Source: Pollutimonas bauzanensis (GTDB lineage: Bacteria > Pseudomonadota > Gammaproteobacteria > Burkholderiales > Burkholderiaceae_B). Taken from it: DNA of 64,000 nt. Position 1 is the first letter of the stretch. Each line of letters opens with the position of its first letter. This document shows, in pieces, positions 37,401-45,423 of the stretch. The notes below the pieces were generated by a model that worked only from the letters and a program-made list of their open reading frames with translations, had not been told where the DNA came from and made no database searches. The DNA lies in NCBI RefSeq assembly GCF_900129885.1, contig NZ_FQXE01000004.1, positions 403,536 through 467,535 of the forward strand. The letters run 5' to 3'. The position numbers were made by a program, and so were the translations under genes.

Positions 37401-38229
37401 CCGCGACATCCAGGCGCAGCCGCGCAAGATCATCTCGTCGCCGACCTGGAGCGGCATCGAATCCGAGCATGTTTCATACAGCGCAGGCTACACGAACGTG
37501 CACGAACTGATTCCGTGGCGCACGCTCTCCGGGCGCCAGCAGTTGTACCAGGATCACGCGTGGATGCGCGATTTCGGCGAGGCGCTGTGCGTCTACAAGC
37601 CGCCGATCGATACGCGCAGCACCGTGGGCATGGCGGGCAGCCGCTCGAACGGCAACCGGGAAATCGCGCTGAATTTCCTGACGCCGCACCAGAAATGGGG
37701 CATACACAGCACCTATACCGATAATCTGATGATGCTGACCCTCTCGCGCGGCGGTCCGATAGTCTGGATGTCCGAGGTCGACGCCCGCAAGATAGGCGTG
37801 GTCGACAACGACTGGATCGAAGCCTTCAATGTGAACGGCGCATTGACCGCCCGGGCGGTGGTGAGCCAGCGCATTCCCGTGGGGGCGGTCATGATGTATC
37901 ACGCGCAGGAAAAGATCATCAACGCCCCCGGCTCGGAAGTCACCGGCGTACGCGGCATTCACAACTCGGTGACGCGCGTCATGCTCAAGCCGACGCACAT
38001 GATAGGCGGCTACGCGCAGCTTTCCTACGGTTTCAACTATTACGGCACGGTCGGCGCCAATCGCGATGAGTTCGTGATCGTCCGCAAAATGAGCATTATC
38101 GACTGGAAGGACGAATCCACGCCCGCGTCGGTGCTCTCCGCGGCTGACGCGGCGCGCCATCGGCATACGCTTGCCCAGGGCGCCCCGACTCTCGCGATGG
38201 CCGATGAAGAATCCGGAGAAAAGCCATGA
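34405..38229 (+). CDS. narG: respiratory nitrate reductase, alpha subunit (molybdoenzyme)
   Basis: A 1274-aa NarG that reduces nitrate to nitrite at a bis-MGD molybdenum centre on the cytoplasmic face of the membrane. The N-terminal HGVNCTGSC (about residue 50) with later CSRGASYSW provides the His/Cys ligands of the FS0 iron-sulfur cluster. The Mo-binding Asp region [26 protein letters not shown] is intact. Length is full for the family. TTAGGAG precedes the ATG. It overlaps narH by four bases. No narK transporter or NarXL sensor genes are next to it. Confidence 0.98.
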   Translation: [1274 protein letters not shown]

Positions 38230-39767
38230 AAATCCGAGCGCAGATCGGCATGGTCATGAACCTGGACAAATGCATAGGCTGCCATACGTGTTCAGTGACC
38301 TGTAAAAACGTCTGGACCTCGCGCGAAGGAATGGAGTACGCATGGTTCAATAATGTGGAAACCAAGCCCGGCATAGGCTATCCCAGGGACTGGGAGAACC
38401 AGGACCGCTGGAACGGCGGATGGAAACGCAAGGCCGGCGGCAGTATCGAACTGCGCGCCGGCAGCAAATGGCGCGTGCTGGCCAATATTTTCGGCAACCC
38501 GAACCTGCCGGAGATCGACGATTATTATGAGCCCTTCACCTTCGACTACGCGCATCTGCACGACGCGCCCGACGTCAAGGTCGGGCCGGTCGCCCGGCCC
38601 CGCTCGCTGATCACCGGCGAACGTATGGAGAAGATCGAATGGGGCCCGAACTGGGAGGAAATCCTCGGCGGCGAATTCGAAAAGCGCAAAGAGGACTATA
38701 ACTTCGACCAGGTCCAGACCGACATCTACGGCGAGTTCGAAAACACCTTCATGATGTATCTGCCGCGGCTCTGCGAACACTGCCTCAATCCCGCCTGCGT
38801 CGCCTCTTGTCCTTCCGGCGCGATCTACAAGCGCGAGGAAGACGGCATCGTCCTGATAGACCAGGATAAATGCCGCGGCTGGCGGATGTGCGTATCGGGC
38901 TGTCCGTACAAGAAAATCTATTACAACTGGCAAAGCGGCAAATCGGAGAAGTGCATCTTTTGTTATCCGCGCATCGAGGCGGGCCAGCCCACCGTGTGCT
39001 CGGAAACCTGCGTCGGGCGGATCCGCTACCTTGGCGTCCTGCTGTATGATGCCGACCGCATCCAGGAAGCCGCGTCGGTCGCCGATCCGCAAGACCTGTA
39101 CGAGGCGCAGCTGGCCATCTTCCTCGATCCGGACGATCCGGCCGTGCGGGAGCAGGCGGCGCGCGACGGGGTGCCGGAGAACTGGCTGGAGGCCGCGCGC
39201 CGCTCGCCCGTGTACAAGATGGCGATGGAATGGAAAATCGCCTTCCCCCTGCATCCCGAATACCGTACCCTGCCCATGGTCTGGTATGTGCCGCCCCTGT
39301 CGCCCATCAATTCGGCCCTGAGCGACGGGCGCCTGCCCCTCAAAGGGCTGCTGCCCGATGTCGATGCGCTGCGCATCCCGCTGCGCTACCTGGCCAACCT
39401 GCTCACCGCCGGCAGCGTCGCGCCCGTGCGCCTGGCCCTCGAGCGCATGCTGGCCATGCGCGCCTTCATGCGCGCGCGCCATGTCGAGCGCCAGGAATGC
39501 CCCGGGCTGCTTGCCGCGGTCGGCCTGGACACCGCGCAGGTCGACGAGATGTATCGTTATCTGGCCATAGCCAACTATGAAGATCGTTTCGTCATTCCCT
39601 CGGCGCATCGCGAATATGCCGAAGACGCGTTCGACCTGCGCGCCTCCTGCGGCTTCTCGTTCGGCAACGGCTGTTCGGACGGCACCACCGAAACCAGCCT
39701 GTTCGGCGGCCGCAAAGGCATCAACAAAGAACGCAAGACCATTCCCATACGCGCGGCGGGAGACTGA
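38226..39767 (+). CDS. narH: respiratory nitrate reductase, beta subunit (iron-sulfur)
   Basis: A 513-aa electron-transfer subunit. Cysteine groups are visible at C16-C19-C22-C26 (CIGCHTCSVTC), CEHCLNPACVASCPSG, CRGWRMCVSGCP and CIFC...CSETCVGR, which together bind three [4Fe-4S] and one [3Fe-4S] cluster. The Trp in CRGWRMC is normal for the [3Fe-4S] site. It passes electrons from NarI to NarG. The stop is two bases from the narJ start. Confidence 0.98.
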   Translation: MKIRAQIGMVMNLDKCIGCHTCSVTCKNVWTSREGMEYAWFNNVETKPGIGYPRDWENQDRWNGGWKRKAGGSIELRAGSKWRVLANIFGNPNLPEIDDYYEPFTFDYAHLHDAPDVKVGPVARPRSLITGERMEKIEWGPNWEEILGGEFEKRKEDYNFDQVQTDIYGEFENTFMMYLPRLCEHCLNPACVASCPSGAIYKREEDGIVLIDQDKCRGWRMCVSGCPYKKIYYNWQSGKSEKCIFCYPRIEAGQPTVCSETCVGRIRYLGVLLYDADRIQEAASVADPQDLYEAQLAIFLDPDDPAVREQAARDGVPENWLEAARRSPVYKMAMEWKIAFPLHPEYRTLPMVWYVPPLSPINSALSDGRLPLKGLLPDVDALRIPLRYLANLLTAGSVAPVRLALERMLAMRAFMRARHVERQECPGLLAAVGLDTAQVDEMYRYLAIANYEDRFVIPSAHREYAEDAFDLRASCGFSFGNGCSDGTTETSLFGGRKGINKERKTIPIRAAGD

Positions 39768-39768
39768 C

Positions 39769-40455
39769 ATGGCCGACCATAGGCAGATCTTGAGCATGTT
39801 GAGCGCCCTGCTCGGCTACCCGGAGCCACCCCTGCTTGGCGAGCTTGCCGAGATACGCGCGGCGGTGGCAGGCCATCGCGCCTTTCCCCCCGCCACGCGC
39901 GACGCCTTGACCGCGCTGGTCGACCAGCTGTCGTCGCGCCCCCTGCTGGACCTGCAGGAGGACTATGTGGAAACCTTCGATCGGGGCCGGGCGAATTCGC
40001 TGTATCTCTTTGAGCATATTCACGGCGAATCGCGCGAGCGCGGCCAGGCCATGGCGGACCTGCTCGCAATGTACGAAGCAAAGAATCTGTTTCTCGGCAG
40101 CGGTGAACTGCCGGATTACTTGCCCGTATTCCTTGAATTCCTGGCGCATGAAAGTCCCGCGCATGCGCGCGAACTGCTTGTCGAAATCGCCGACATCAAC
40201 CGCCAGATCGCGACCCAGCTCGCCGGGCAAGGAAGCGCCTACAGCGCGGCGGTCGCCGCATTGCTGCCCCTGGCTGGCCAGGCGCCGCTGGCCCTCGCTG
40301 CAATTCCCCGCGATGCGCTCGCGAGTCGCCAGGTGGACGGCGAGGCGCTCGATCGCGAGTGGCAGGATGAAGCCGTGAGTTTCCTGGGCGCGCAGGCCCC
40401 GGCCGCCGCCCAGGCGCAGGCAATACAGTTTTACGAAAAAAGGCCGGCGCGCTAG
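39769..40455 (+). CDS. narJ: nitrate reductase assembly chaperone
   Basis: A 228-aa NarJ-type chaperone needed for cofactor insertion into NarG; it is not part of the final enzyme. Typical features are the helical all-alpha composition, LSALLGYPEPPLLGEL, LQEDYVETFDRGRANSLYLFEHIHGESRERGQ and LPDYLPVFLEFLA. The ATG at 39769 immediately follows the narH stop; the frame extending back to 39577 is spurious. It sits in the conserved order G-H-J-I. Confidence 0.95.
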   Translation: MADHRQILSMLSALLGYPEPPLLGELAEIRAAVAGHRAFPPATRDALTALVDQLSSRPLLDLQEDYVETFDRGRANSLYLFEHIHGESRERGQAMADLLAMYEAKNLFLGSGELPDYLPVFLEFLAHESPAHARELLVEIADINRQIATQLAGQGSAYSAAVAALLPLAGQAPLALAAIPRDALASRQVDGEALDREWQDEAVSFLGAQAPAAAQAQAIQFYEKRPAR

Positions 40456-40525
40456 CCGGCGGACCAGCGCCCCGGCGGGCTCGCCGGGCATGGCTGCAAT
40501 AGCGGTTTTCGTGGGAGATGAACTC

Positions 40526-41209
40526 ATGAATCAGCATGTCATCAATCAGGTCCTGTTCGGCGTCTATCCTTATATCTGCCTGGCCATCTGGCTGCTTGGC
40601 AGCCTGATCCGCTTCGACCGCGAACAGTACACCTGGAAAAGCGATTCCTCGCAATTGCTCAGGCGCCGTCAATTGCGTCTGGGCAGCAATCTGTTCCACG
40701 TCGGCGTGCTCATCGTCATCGCCGGCCACTTCGCGGGTTTCCTGGCGCCGCACTGGATGGTATCGCCATTCCTGAACGCCTCGCAGCACCAGCTCCTCGC
40801 CATGGCCGCGGGCGGCAGCGCCGGCATCGTGGCGATTGTCGGCCTGTCCATCCTGCTGTACCGGCGGCTTTCGGACCCTCGCATCCGCATCAACAGCGCG
40901 CACGCGGATATCCTGGTCCTGGCGGTGCTGTGGCTGCAGCTGGCGCTGGGGCTGGCCACCATTCCGCTGTCGTTGGGCCATATGGACGGGGCCATGTTCG
41001 AAACGCTGAGCACCTACGTCAAAGGCATCGTCACGTTCCAGCCCGACGCCGCGCTGGTCGCCGCGGTGCCGCTGGTCTACAAAGCCCACATCGCCCTGGG
41101 CTTCACTATATTCCTGATTTCGCCATTCACGCGGCTGGTGCATATCTGGAGCGGCGCGGCGACCGTGGCCTATCTGTTTCGGCCGCCTCAGATCGTGCGC
41201 AAGCGCTGA
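40526..41209 (+). CDS. narI: respiratory nitrate reductase, gamma subunit (cytochrome b)
   Basis: A 227-aa membrane subunit with five hydrophobic segments. Candidate haem-ligand histidines are in LFHVGVLIVIAGHFAGF, KAHIALGF and RLVHIWS. It oxidises quinol and passes electrons to NarH. GGGAGATGAACTC precedes the ATG at 40526; the in-frame ATG at 40490 would add a non-conserved tail. It is followed after 14 bases by the ppiC gene. Confidence 0.96.
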   Translation: MNQHVINQVLFGVYPYICLAIWLLGSLIRFDREQYTWKSDSSQLLRRRQLRLGSNLFHVGVLIVIAGHFAGFLAPHWMVSPFLNASQHQLLAMAAGGSAGIVAIVGLSILLYRRLSDPRIRINSAHADILVLAVLWLQLALGLATIPLSLGHMDGAMFETLSTYVKGIVTFQPDAALVAAVPLVYKAHIALGFTIFLISPFTRLVHIWSGAATVAYLFRPPQIVRKR

Positions 41210-41223
41210 TGCAAGGAAGCGCC

Positions 41224-42012
41224 ATGCCTGCAAATACAATCGGCGCGCCGCCCCCGGGCGAACTCAGCGTCAATGGCGTCGTCATCGAAGCCGCTGCCAT
41301 CGAAGCCGAATCCGCGGCGCACCCGGACGAACCCGACCCCGGCATGGCCGCGCGCAAGGCGCTGGTGCTGCGCGAGCTGCTGACCCAGCGGGCTTGCGCC
41401 ACCGGCCTGCTGGCGGCCGGCGCCGAACTCGACGATGGCACCGTGGACCGCCTGCTGGAAATGGAATGCCCCACGCCCATGCCCACCGATGCGGAATGCG
41501 AGCGCTACTTTGCAGCGAACGCACAGAAATTCCGCAGCCCGGACCTGGTCCTGGCCCGCCACATCCTGTTCGCGCTGACAGGCAAGGCGGCCATGGCTCC
41601 GCTGCGCGCCCGCGCCGAAGCCGCGCTGCGCGAGCTGCTGCAACATCCCGAGCGCTTCGAGGCGCTGGCGCTGGCCCTGTCGAATTGCCCCTCGGGCCGG
41701 CTTGGCGGCAATCTGGGCCAGCTGGCCCGCGGCGAGAGCGTGCCCGAATTCGAAGCGGCGGTTTTCGACAGCCAGCGCATCGGCCTGCTGCCCGGGCTGG
41801 TCAATACCCGCTACGGTTTTCATATCGTCTCCGTGGAGCGCCGCGTCGCGGGCGTTGCGCTGCCATTCGATGCCGTGCGAGAATCCGTGGGACGCTATCT
41901 CTCGGGGCGTGTGCGGCATAAAGCGATTCAGCAATATTTGACGCTGCTGGCTTCCCGCGCCGAATTGCGCGGCATCCAGCTGGATGCGCGTCCCGGCCTG
42001 CTACTGCAATAA
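41224..42012 (+). CDS. parvulin-type peptidylprolyl isomerase (PpiC/NifM-like)
   Basis: A 262-aa protein with a C-terminal rotamase domain: LVLARHILFAL, FEALALALSNCPSGRLGGNLGQLARGESVPEFEAAVF and NTRYGFHIVSVERR. No clear signal peptide is seen, so it is probably cytoplasmic. Such genes commonly follow narI in betaproteobacteria and are thought to help fold or assemble the reductase. AAGGAAG lies five bases upstream of the ATG at 41224. A longer frame from 40930 is spurious, and an ATG at 41209 overlapping the narI stop is an alternative. Confidence 0.9.
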   Translation: MPANTIGAPPPGELSVNGVVIEAAAIEAESAAHPDEPDPGMAARKALVLRELLTQRACATGLLAAGAELDDGTVDRLLEMECPTPMPTDAECERYFAANAQKFRSPDLVLARHILFALTGKAAMAPLRARAEAALRELLQHPERFEALALALSNCPSGRLGGNLGQLARGESVPEFEAAVFDSQRIGLLPGLVNTRYGFHIVSVERRVAGVALPFDAVRESVGRYLSGRVRHKAIQQYLTLLASRAELRGIQLDARPGLLLQ

Positions 42013-42026
42013 TGGAACACATAAAG

Positions 42027-42443
42027 ATGAGTACAAGCATTTCAAGTTTCGAAGACCTGGTCAGCGCCGCCAGGCAACAGCCAGAGCCTCAGCGCCTGCT
42101 CTTCGTCTTCACCAGAGTGGAATTGCCGGACGATTGCACGCCGCAGCAGCGGGCCCGCTTCGAGGCGGGCGCCGGCGGCGCGCTGGCGCCGCTGGCTTGC
42201 CTGGACAAAACGCCCGAAGAACTGGGGACATTCAGCGAGCTGCTCGACGAATCGCGCCGCTACGTCCAGGAATGGACCATCGTCTTTGCCGCGGCGCTCG
42301 CCGGAAAACGCGGGTGCGCCCCGACTTCGGAAGAAGCCGAGGCGCCTTTGAACAGCATGGTGGAGGCGATCAAGGCAGGCAGCACCGGCGCGTTCATTCC
42401 CTTCGACACGCAAGGACAGCCGGTGATATTCGACCCGTCCTGA
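42027..42443 (+). CDS. small conserved nar-operon protein of unknown function
   Basis: A 138-aa protein (MSTSISSFEDLVSAARQQPEPQRLLFVFTRVELP). I recall similar short proteins at the end of nar operons in related bacteria, sometimes labelled ribonucleotide reductase subunit alpha; nothing in this sequence supports that enzyme name. It has no membrane segment and only one or two cysteines. The alternative ATG at 42012 overlaps the ppiC stop; 42027 matches the conserved N-terminus better. Co-transcription suggests a role in nitrate respiration (inference). Confidence 0.8.
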   Translation: MSTSISSFEDLVSAARQQPEPQRLLFVFTRVELPDDCTPQQRARFEAGAGGALAPLACLDKTPEELGTFSELLDESRRYVQEWTIVFAAALAGKRGCAPTSEEAEAPLNSMVEAIKAGSTGAFIPFDTQGQPVIFDPS

Positions 42444-42461
42444 CCGCCAAGATGGCCCGGC

Positions 42462-43598
42462 CTACTCCGCCGGCGTGAAGTCGATGTGCTTCATGAACAC
42501 GATTTTCCCGCCATCGTTCTTGAGTATGTTGTAGCCGTGCAGCCCGTCGCCGTTCTTGTCATAAGTGTAGGTGCCTTCGATGCCTTTGTAGCCCTTGATG
42601 GCGTGTATGGCTTTCTTGATATCGTCCGGCTTGGTGCTGCTGGAATTCTTGATCCCCAGCGCCAGGACCTGGACGGCGTCATATGCCCACGCGGAGTACA
42701 AGTCCGGCTCCGCGTTGTACTTGGCCCTGTACCGCTTGTCGTAGTCCTGGGCTTCCGGGCTGGAGCCGACCGCGAAGTCGGAGATCGAATAAGCGCCGTG
42801 CAGGGCGTCGCCCGCCAGCTTCATCGCCGTATCGGTGGATACCGAGGGCGAACCGACCCAGGCCACGGTCAAGCCGAGCTGGCGCAGCTGCTTGGCGAAG
42901 ATGGCGACGTCCGTCGAGTTGGCGATATAGGTCGAGACGATATCGGCGCCCGACTGCTTGATGGCCAGCACGATGGGCGTCATGTCCTGGGAATTGCTGG
43001 TGAACCCCTGCACCGTGACCGGCGTCACGCCCAGCTCCTTGAGGCTCGCGGTAAGGCCCTTGGCGCCGCCATTGCCGAACGAGTCGGTGGAATGCACGAT
43101 CGCCCACTTCTTGAGCTTCAGCGTATTGACGCCATATTCCGCGATGACCTTGGCGGAATAGCCGTCATTGGGACGCGCGCGGAATATCCAGGGATTGCCG
43201 CTGTGAGTCAGGCCGACGTCGGTGCCGCCTATCATCATGGGCAGCCCGACCTTCTTGACGGTGGGCGACACCGCCTGGATCTGGGTGCTGCGCACCGTCC
43301 CGATCAATGCCGTCATGTCGCCGCGGCTGGTAAGCTTGGACAGGGCCAGCACCGAACCAGGGTTGGTGCTCTGGTTATCCTCGATGTACAACTCCAGCTG
43401 GCGGCCCAGCACGCCGCCCGCCTTGTTGATTTCTTCGACCGCCATCTTGGCGCCGTTGGACTGGTAAACGCCGGCTTCGGCGTTGGGCCCGGTGCTTTCC
43501 GCGACCATGCCTATCTTGATGGGATCGGCGGCCTGGGCGAACTGCGGCATCGTCGCCACTGCCGCAACCGCGCAGAGCGAAATCATCTTTCTTTTCAT
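42462..43598 (-). CDS. branched-chain amino-acid type ABC importer binding protein
   Basis: A 378-aa periplasmic receptor of the LivJ/LivK class. It has the signal peptide MKRKMISLCAVAAVATMPQFAQA, then IKIGMVAESTGPNAEAG, AVEEINKAGGVLGRQLELYIEDNQS, FRARPNDGYSAKVIAEYGV and YSAWAYDAVQVLALGIKNS. AAGGAGAGACAC precedes the ATG. It is last in the liv-type operon and runs convergent with the nar operon, with only 18 bases between the stop codons. The ligand may be an aromatic or fatty acid rather than an amino acid, given the dehydrogenase next to it. Confidence 0.93.
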   Translation of the reverse strand: MKRKMISLCAVAAVATMPQFAQAADPIKIGMVAESTGPNAEAGVYQSNGAKMAVEEINKAGGVLGRQLELYIEDNQSTNPGSVLALSKLTSRGDMTALIGTVRSTQIQAVSPTVKKVGLPMMIGGTDVGLTHSGNPWIFRARPNDGYSAKVIAEYGVNTLKLKKWAIVHSTDSFGNGGAKGLTASLKELGVTPVTVQGFTSNSQDMTPIVLAIKQSGADIVSTYIANSTDVAIFAKQLRQLGLTVAWVGSPSVSTDTAMKLAGDALHGAYSISDFAVGSSPEAQDYDKRYRAKYNAEPDLYSAWAYDAVQVLALGIKNSSSTKPDDIKKAIHAIKGYKGIEGTYTYDKNGDGLHGYNILKNDGGKIVFMKHIDFTPAE

Positions 43599-43708
43599 GT
43601 GTCTCTCCTTGAATATTTCTTTATGAATTGAATCAATACACGCCGCGACCGCAGGACGATGCATGCCGTCCTGTCTCCGCGGCGCTTGCTGCCCCCCCGA
43701 AAATATGG

Positions 43709-44644
43709 CTATTCCTCTTGCGCGGCGCGGCGCTTGTGCGCAATCAATTTCATCAAGCGCCGGTCGCGCCAGTCCTGGCGCGCCTGCCGCCCGGCAGCCG
43801 GCTGTTCCTGCTGCCGTTCGCGCTCCAGCGTATCCAGCAAGGGCCCGCTCCACTCGCGCGGCTGGGCCTGCCTGGCGATATCCAGATAGAGCGGCCCGTA
43901 GCGGCCGCAGTAGTCGCGGATGCCGCCCGGCGCATTCAGGTCTATGGTCTCGAACGGCCCCATGAATGCCCAGCGCAGGCCCAGGCCATCCTTGACCGCC
44001 TTGTCCAGATCGATGCTGTCGATATAGCCGTCTTCCACCAGACGGAAGGCTTCGGCCAGCAGCGCGCCCTGCAGGCGATTGACGATAAACCCCTGGATCT
44101 CGCGCTGGACCATGATGGGCACCTGGCCGGCGCCCTCATAGATGGCGCGCGCGCGTTCCATGACGGCGGGCTCGGTCCACGGCGCGGGCACCAATTCCAC
44201 CAGCGGCACCAGCGACGGCGGGTTGATGGGATGCCCGACCAGGCAGCGCGCGCGCCCCTTGAGCTCTTCAGTGAAGCTCGACGCCGGAATGCCGGAGGTG
44301 GAGCTGGCCAGTATCGCGCCAGGGTCGGCCAGCGCATCCAGCCTGGCAAATATTTCTTTCTTCGCCGCCACGGTCTCGCGCACGTTTTCCTGCACCAATA
44401 CCGCGCCCCGCAAGGCGTCTTCCAGGCTGGCGTCAATACTGATGCGCTGCATGACCGCCTGCGGCGTCTCGCTGATCAGGCCGGCTTCGTACAGCGCGGC
44501 CAGATTGGTTTCGATGGCGCCCCCCGCCGACGCCAGCGCCTGCGCGTCCACATCGTGCAGCGCCACCGGATGGCCGGCCCGCGCGAACACCGATGCCCAG
44601 GCGCAACCTATGAGTCCGGCACCGATAATTGCTATTTTTTCCAT
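43709..44644 (-). CDS. 3-hydroxyacyl-CoA dehydrogenase-family enzyme
   Basis: A 311-aa NAD-dependent dehydrogenase. The Rossmann motif is IAIIGAGLIGCAWASVFARAG. The catalytic region includes SSTSGIPASSF, GHPINPPSLVPLVELVPAPWT (catalytic His) and FIVNRLQGALLAEAFRLVEDG. The single-domain form with this C-terminus resembles L-carnitine or L-gulonate dehydrogenases as much as fatty-acid enzymes. It sits inside the importer operon between livF and the binding protein, so it probably acts on the imported 3-hydroxy compound. The ATG at 44644 starts the Rossmann fold directly. Confidence 0.88.
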   Translation of the reverse strand: MEKIAIIGAGLIGCAWASVFARAGHPVALHDVDAQALASAGGAIETNLAALYEAGLISETPQAVMQRISIDASLEDALRGAVLVQENVRETVAAKKEIFARLDALADPGAILASSTSGIPASSFTEELKGRARCLVGHPINPPSLVPLVELVPAPWTEPAVMERARAIYEGAGQVPIMVQREIQGFIVNRLQGALLAEAFRLVEDGYIDSIDLDKAVKDGLGLRWAFMGPFETIDLNAPGGIRDYCGRYGPLYLDIARQAQPREWSGPLLDTLERERQQEQPAAGRQARQDWRDRRLMKLIAHKRRAAQEE

Positions 44645-44685
44645 GGATATGTCTCTTTGAGTGTCATTCAAATAAGCCTTGGGAT

Positions 44686-45423
44686 TCACGCGCTCTCGGC
44701 ATGTTTGCCGCCGCCCAGATACGCCGCCTTCACTTCCTCGTTGTCCAGCAACTGGGCCGGGGTTCCTTCGACCGTCAGGTTGCCGGTGACCAGCACATAG
44801 CCGCGGTCGGCAACGGAAAGCGCCATGTTGGCGTTCTGCTCCACCAGCAGGACGGTCGTGCCGCGCCCGCGTATGCTGCGTATCGTGGCGAACAACTGCT
44901 GCACGATGATGGGCGCCAGGCCCAGCGAAGGCTCGTCCAGCAGGAGCAGCTTGGGCTTGGACATCAAGCCGCGCGCGACGGCCAGCATTTGCTGCTGCCC
45001 GCCGGACAGGCTCCAGCCCAGCGCATCCGAAAGGCGCTGCAGATCCGGGAATATCTGGTACATCTCCTCCACCTCGCCTTCCACCTGCTGACGCGGCAGG
45101 CGGCCCCGGCCGGAGGCGCCTATCATGATGTTTTCCTTGACGGTCAGCCCGGGAAAAATACGCCTGCCTTCGGGCACGTGGGCGATGCCCAGGCGCACGA
45201 TATGCTCGGGCTTGATGCGCGCGAGCGGCTTGCCATCGAACAGGATCTCCCCCTCGGTGACGGCGGTCAGCCCGGAAATGCTGCGCAGGGTGGTGCTTTT
45301 GCCGGCGCCATTGGCGCCCAGCAGCGTCACGATCTCGCCCTCCTCGACATGGAGGGAAATCCCTTTGAGCGCCTGTACATTGCCGTAAGCGCTGTGCACA
45401 TTATGAAGTTCAAGCAGCGGCAT
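44686..45423 (-). CDS. livF: branched-chain amino-acid type importer ATPase (LivF)
   Basis: A 245-aa ATP-binding protein. It has Walker A GANGAGKSTTL, signature LSGGQQQMLAVARG and Walker B LLLLDEPSLGLAP, as in LivF proteins. The ATG at 45423 lies 13 bases inside the end of the LivM-LivG gene, so the two are translationally coupled. Confidence 0.94.
   Translation of the reverse strand: MPLLELHNVHSAYGNVQALKGISLHVEEGEIVTLLGANGAGKSTTLRSISGLTAVTEGEILFDGKPLARIKPEHIVRLGIAHVPEGRRIFPGLTVKENIMIGASGRGRLPRQQVEGEVEEMYQIFPDLQRLSDALGWSLSGGQQQMLAVARGLMSKPKLLLLDEPSLGLAPIIVQQLFATIRSIRGRGTTVLLVEQNANMALSVADRGYVLVTGNLTVEGTPAQLLDNEEVKAAYLGGGKHAESA

Noticed and set aside
34390..37470. 1026-residue open frame antisense to narG
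   Set aside because: It is the mirror of a strongly conserved gene in GC-rich DNA, shows no domain and is Arg/Asp/Gly/Val-rich as expected for a shadow frame.
38292..39797. 501-residue open frame antisense to narH
   Set aside because: narH carries all cluster cysteines on the plus strand; the antisense frame has no recognisable motif.
42027..42443. Annotation as ribonucleotide reductase subunit alpha
   Set aside because: The protein is far too short and lacks any active-site feature of ribonucleotide reductase.
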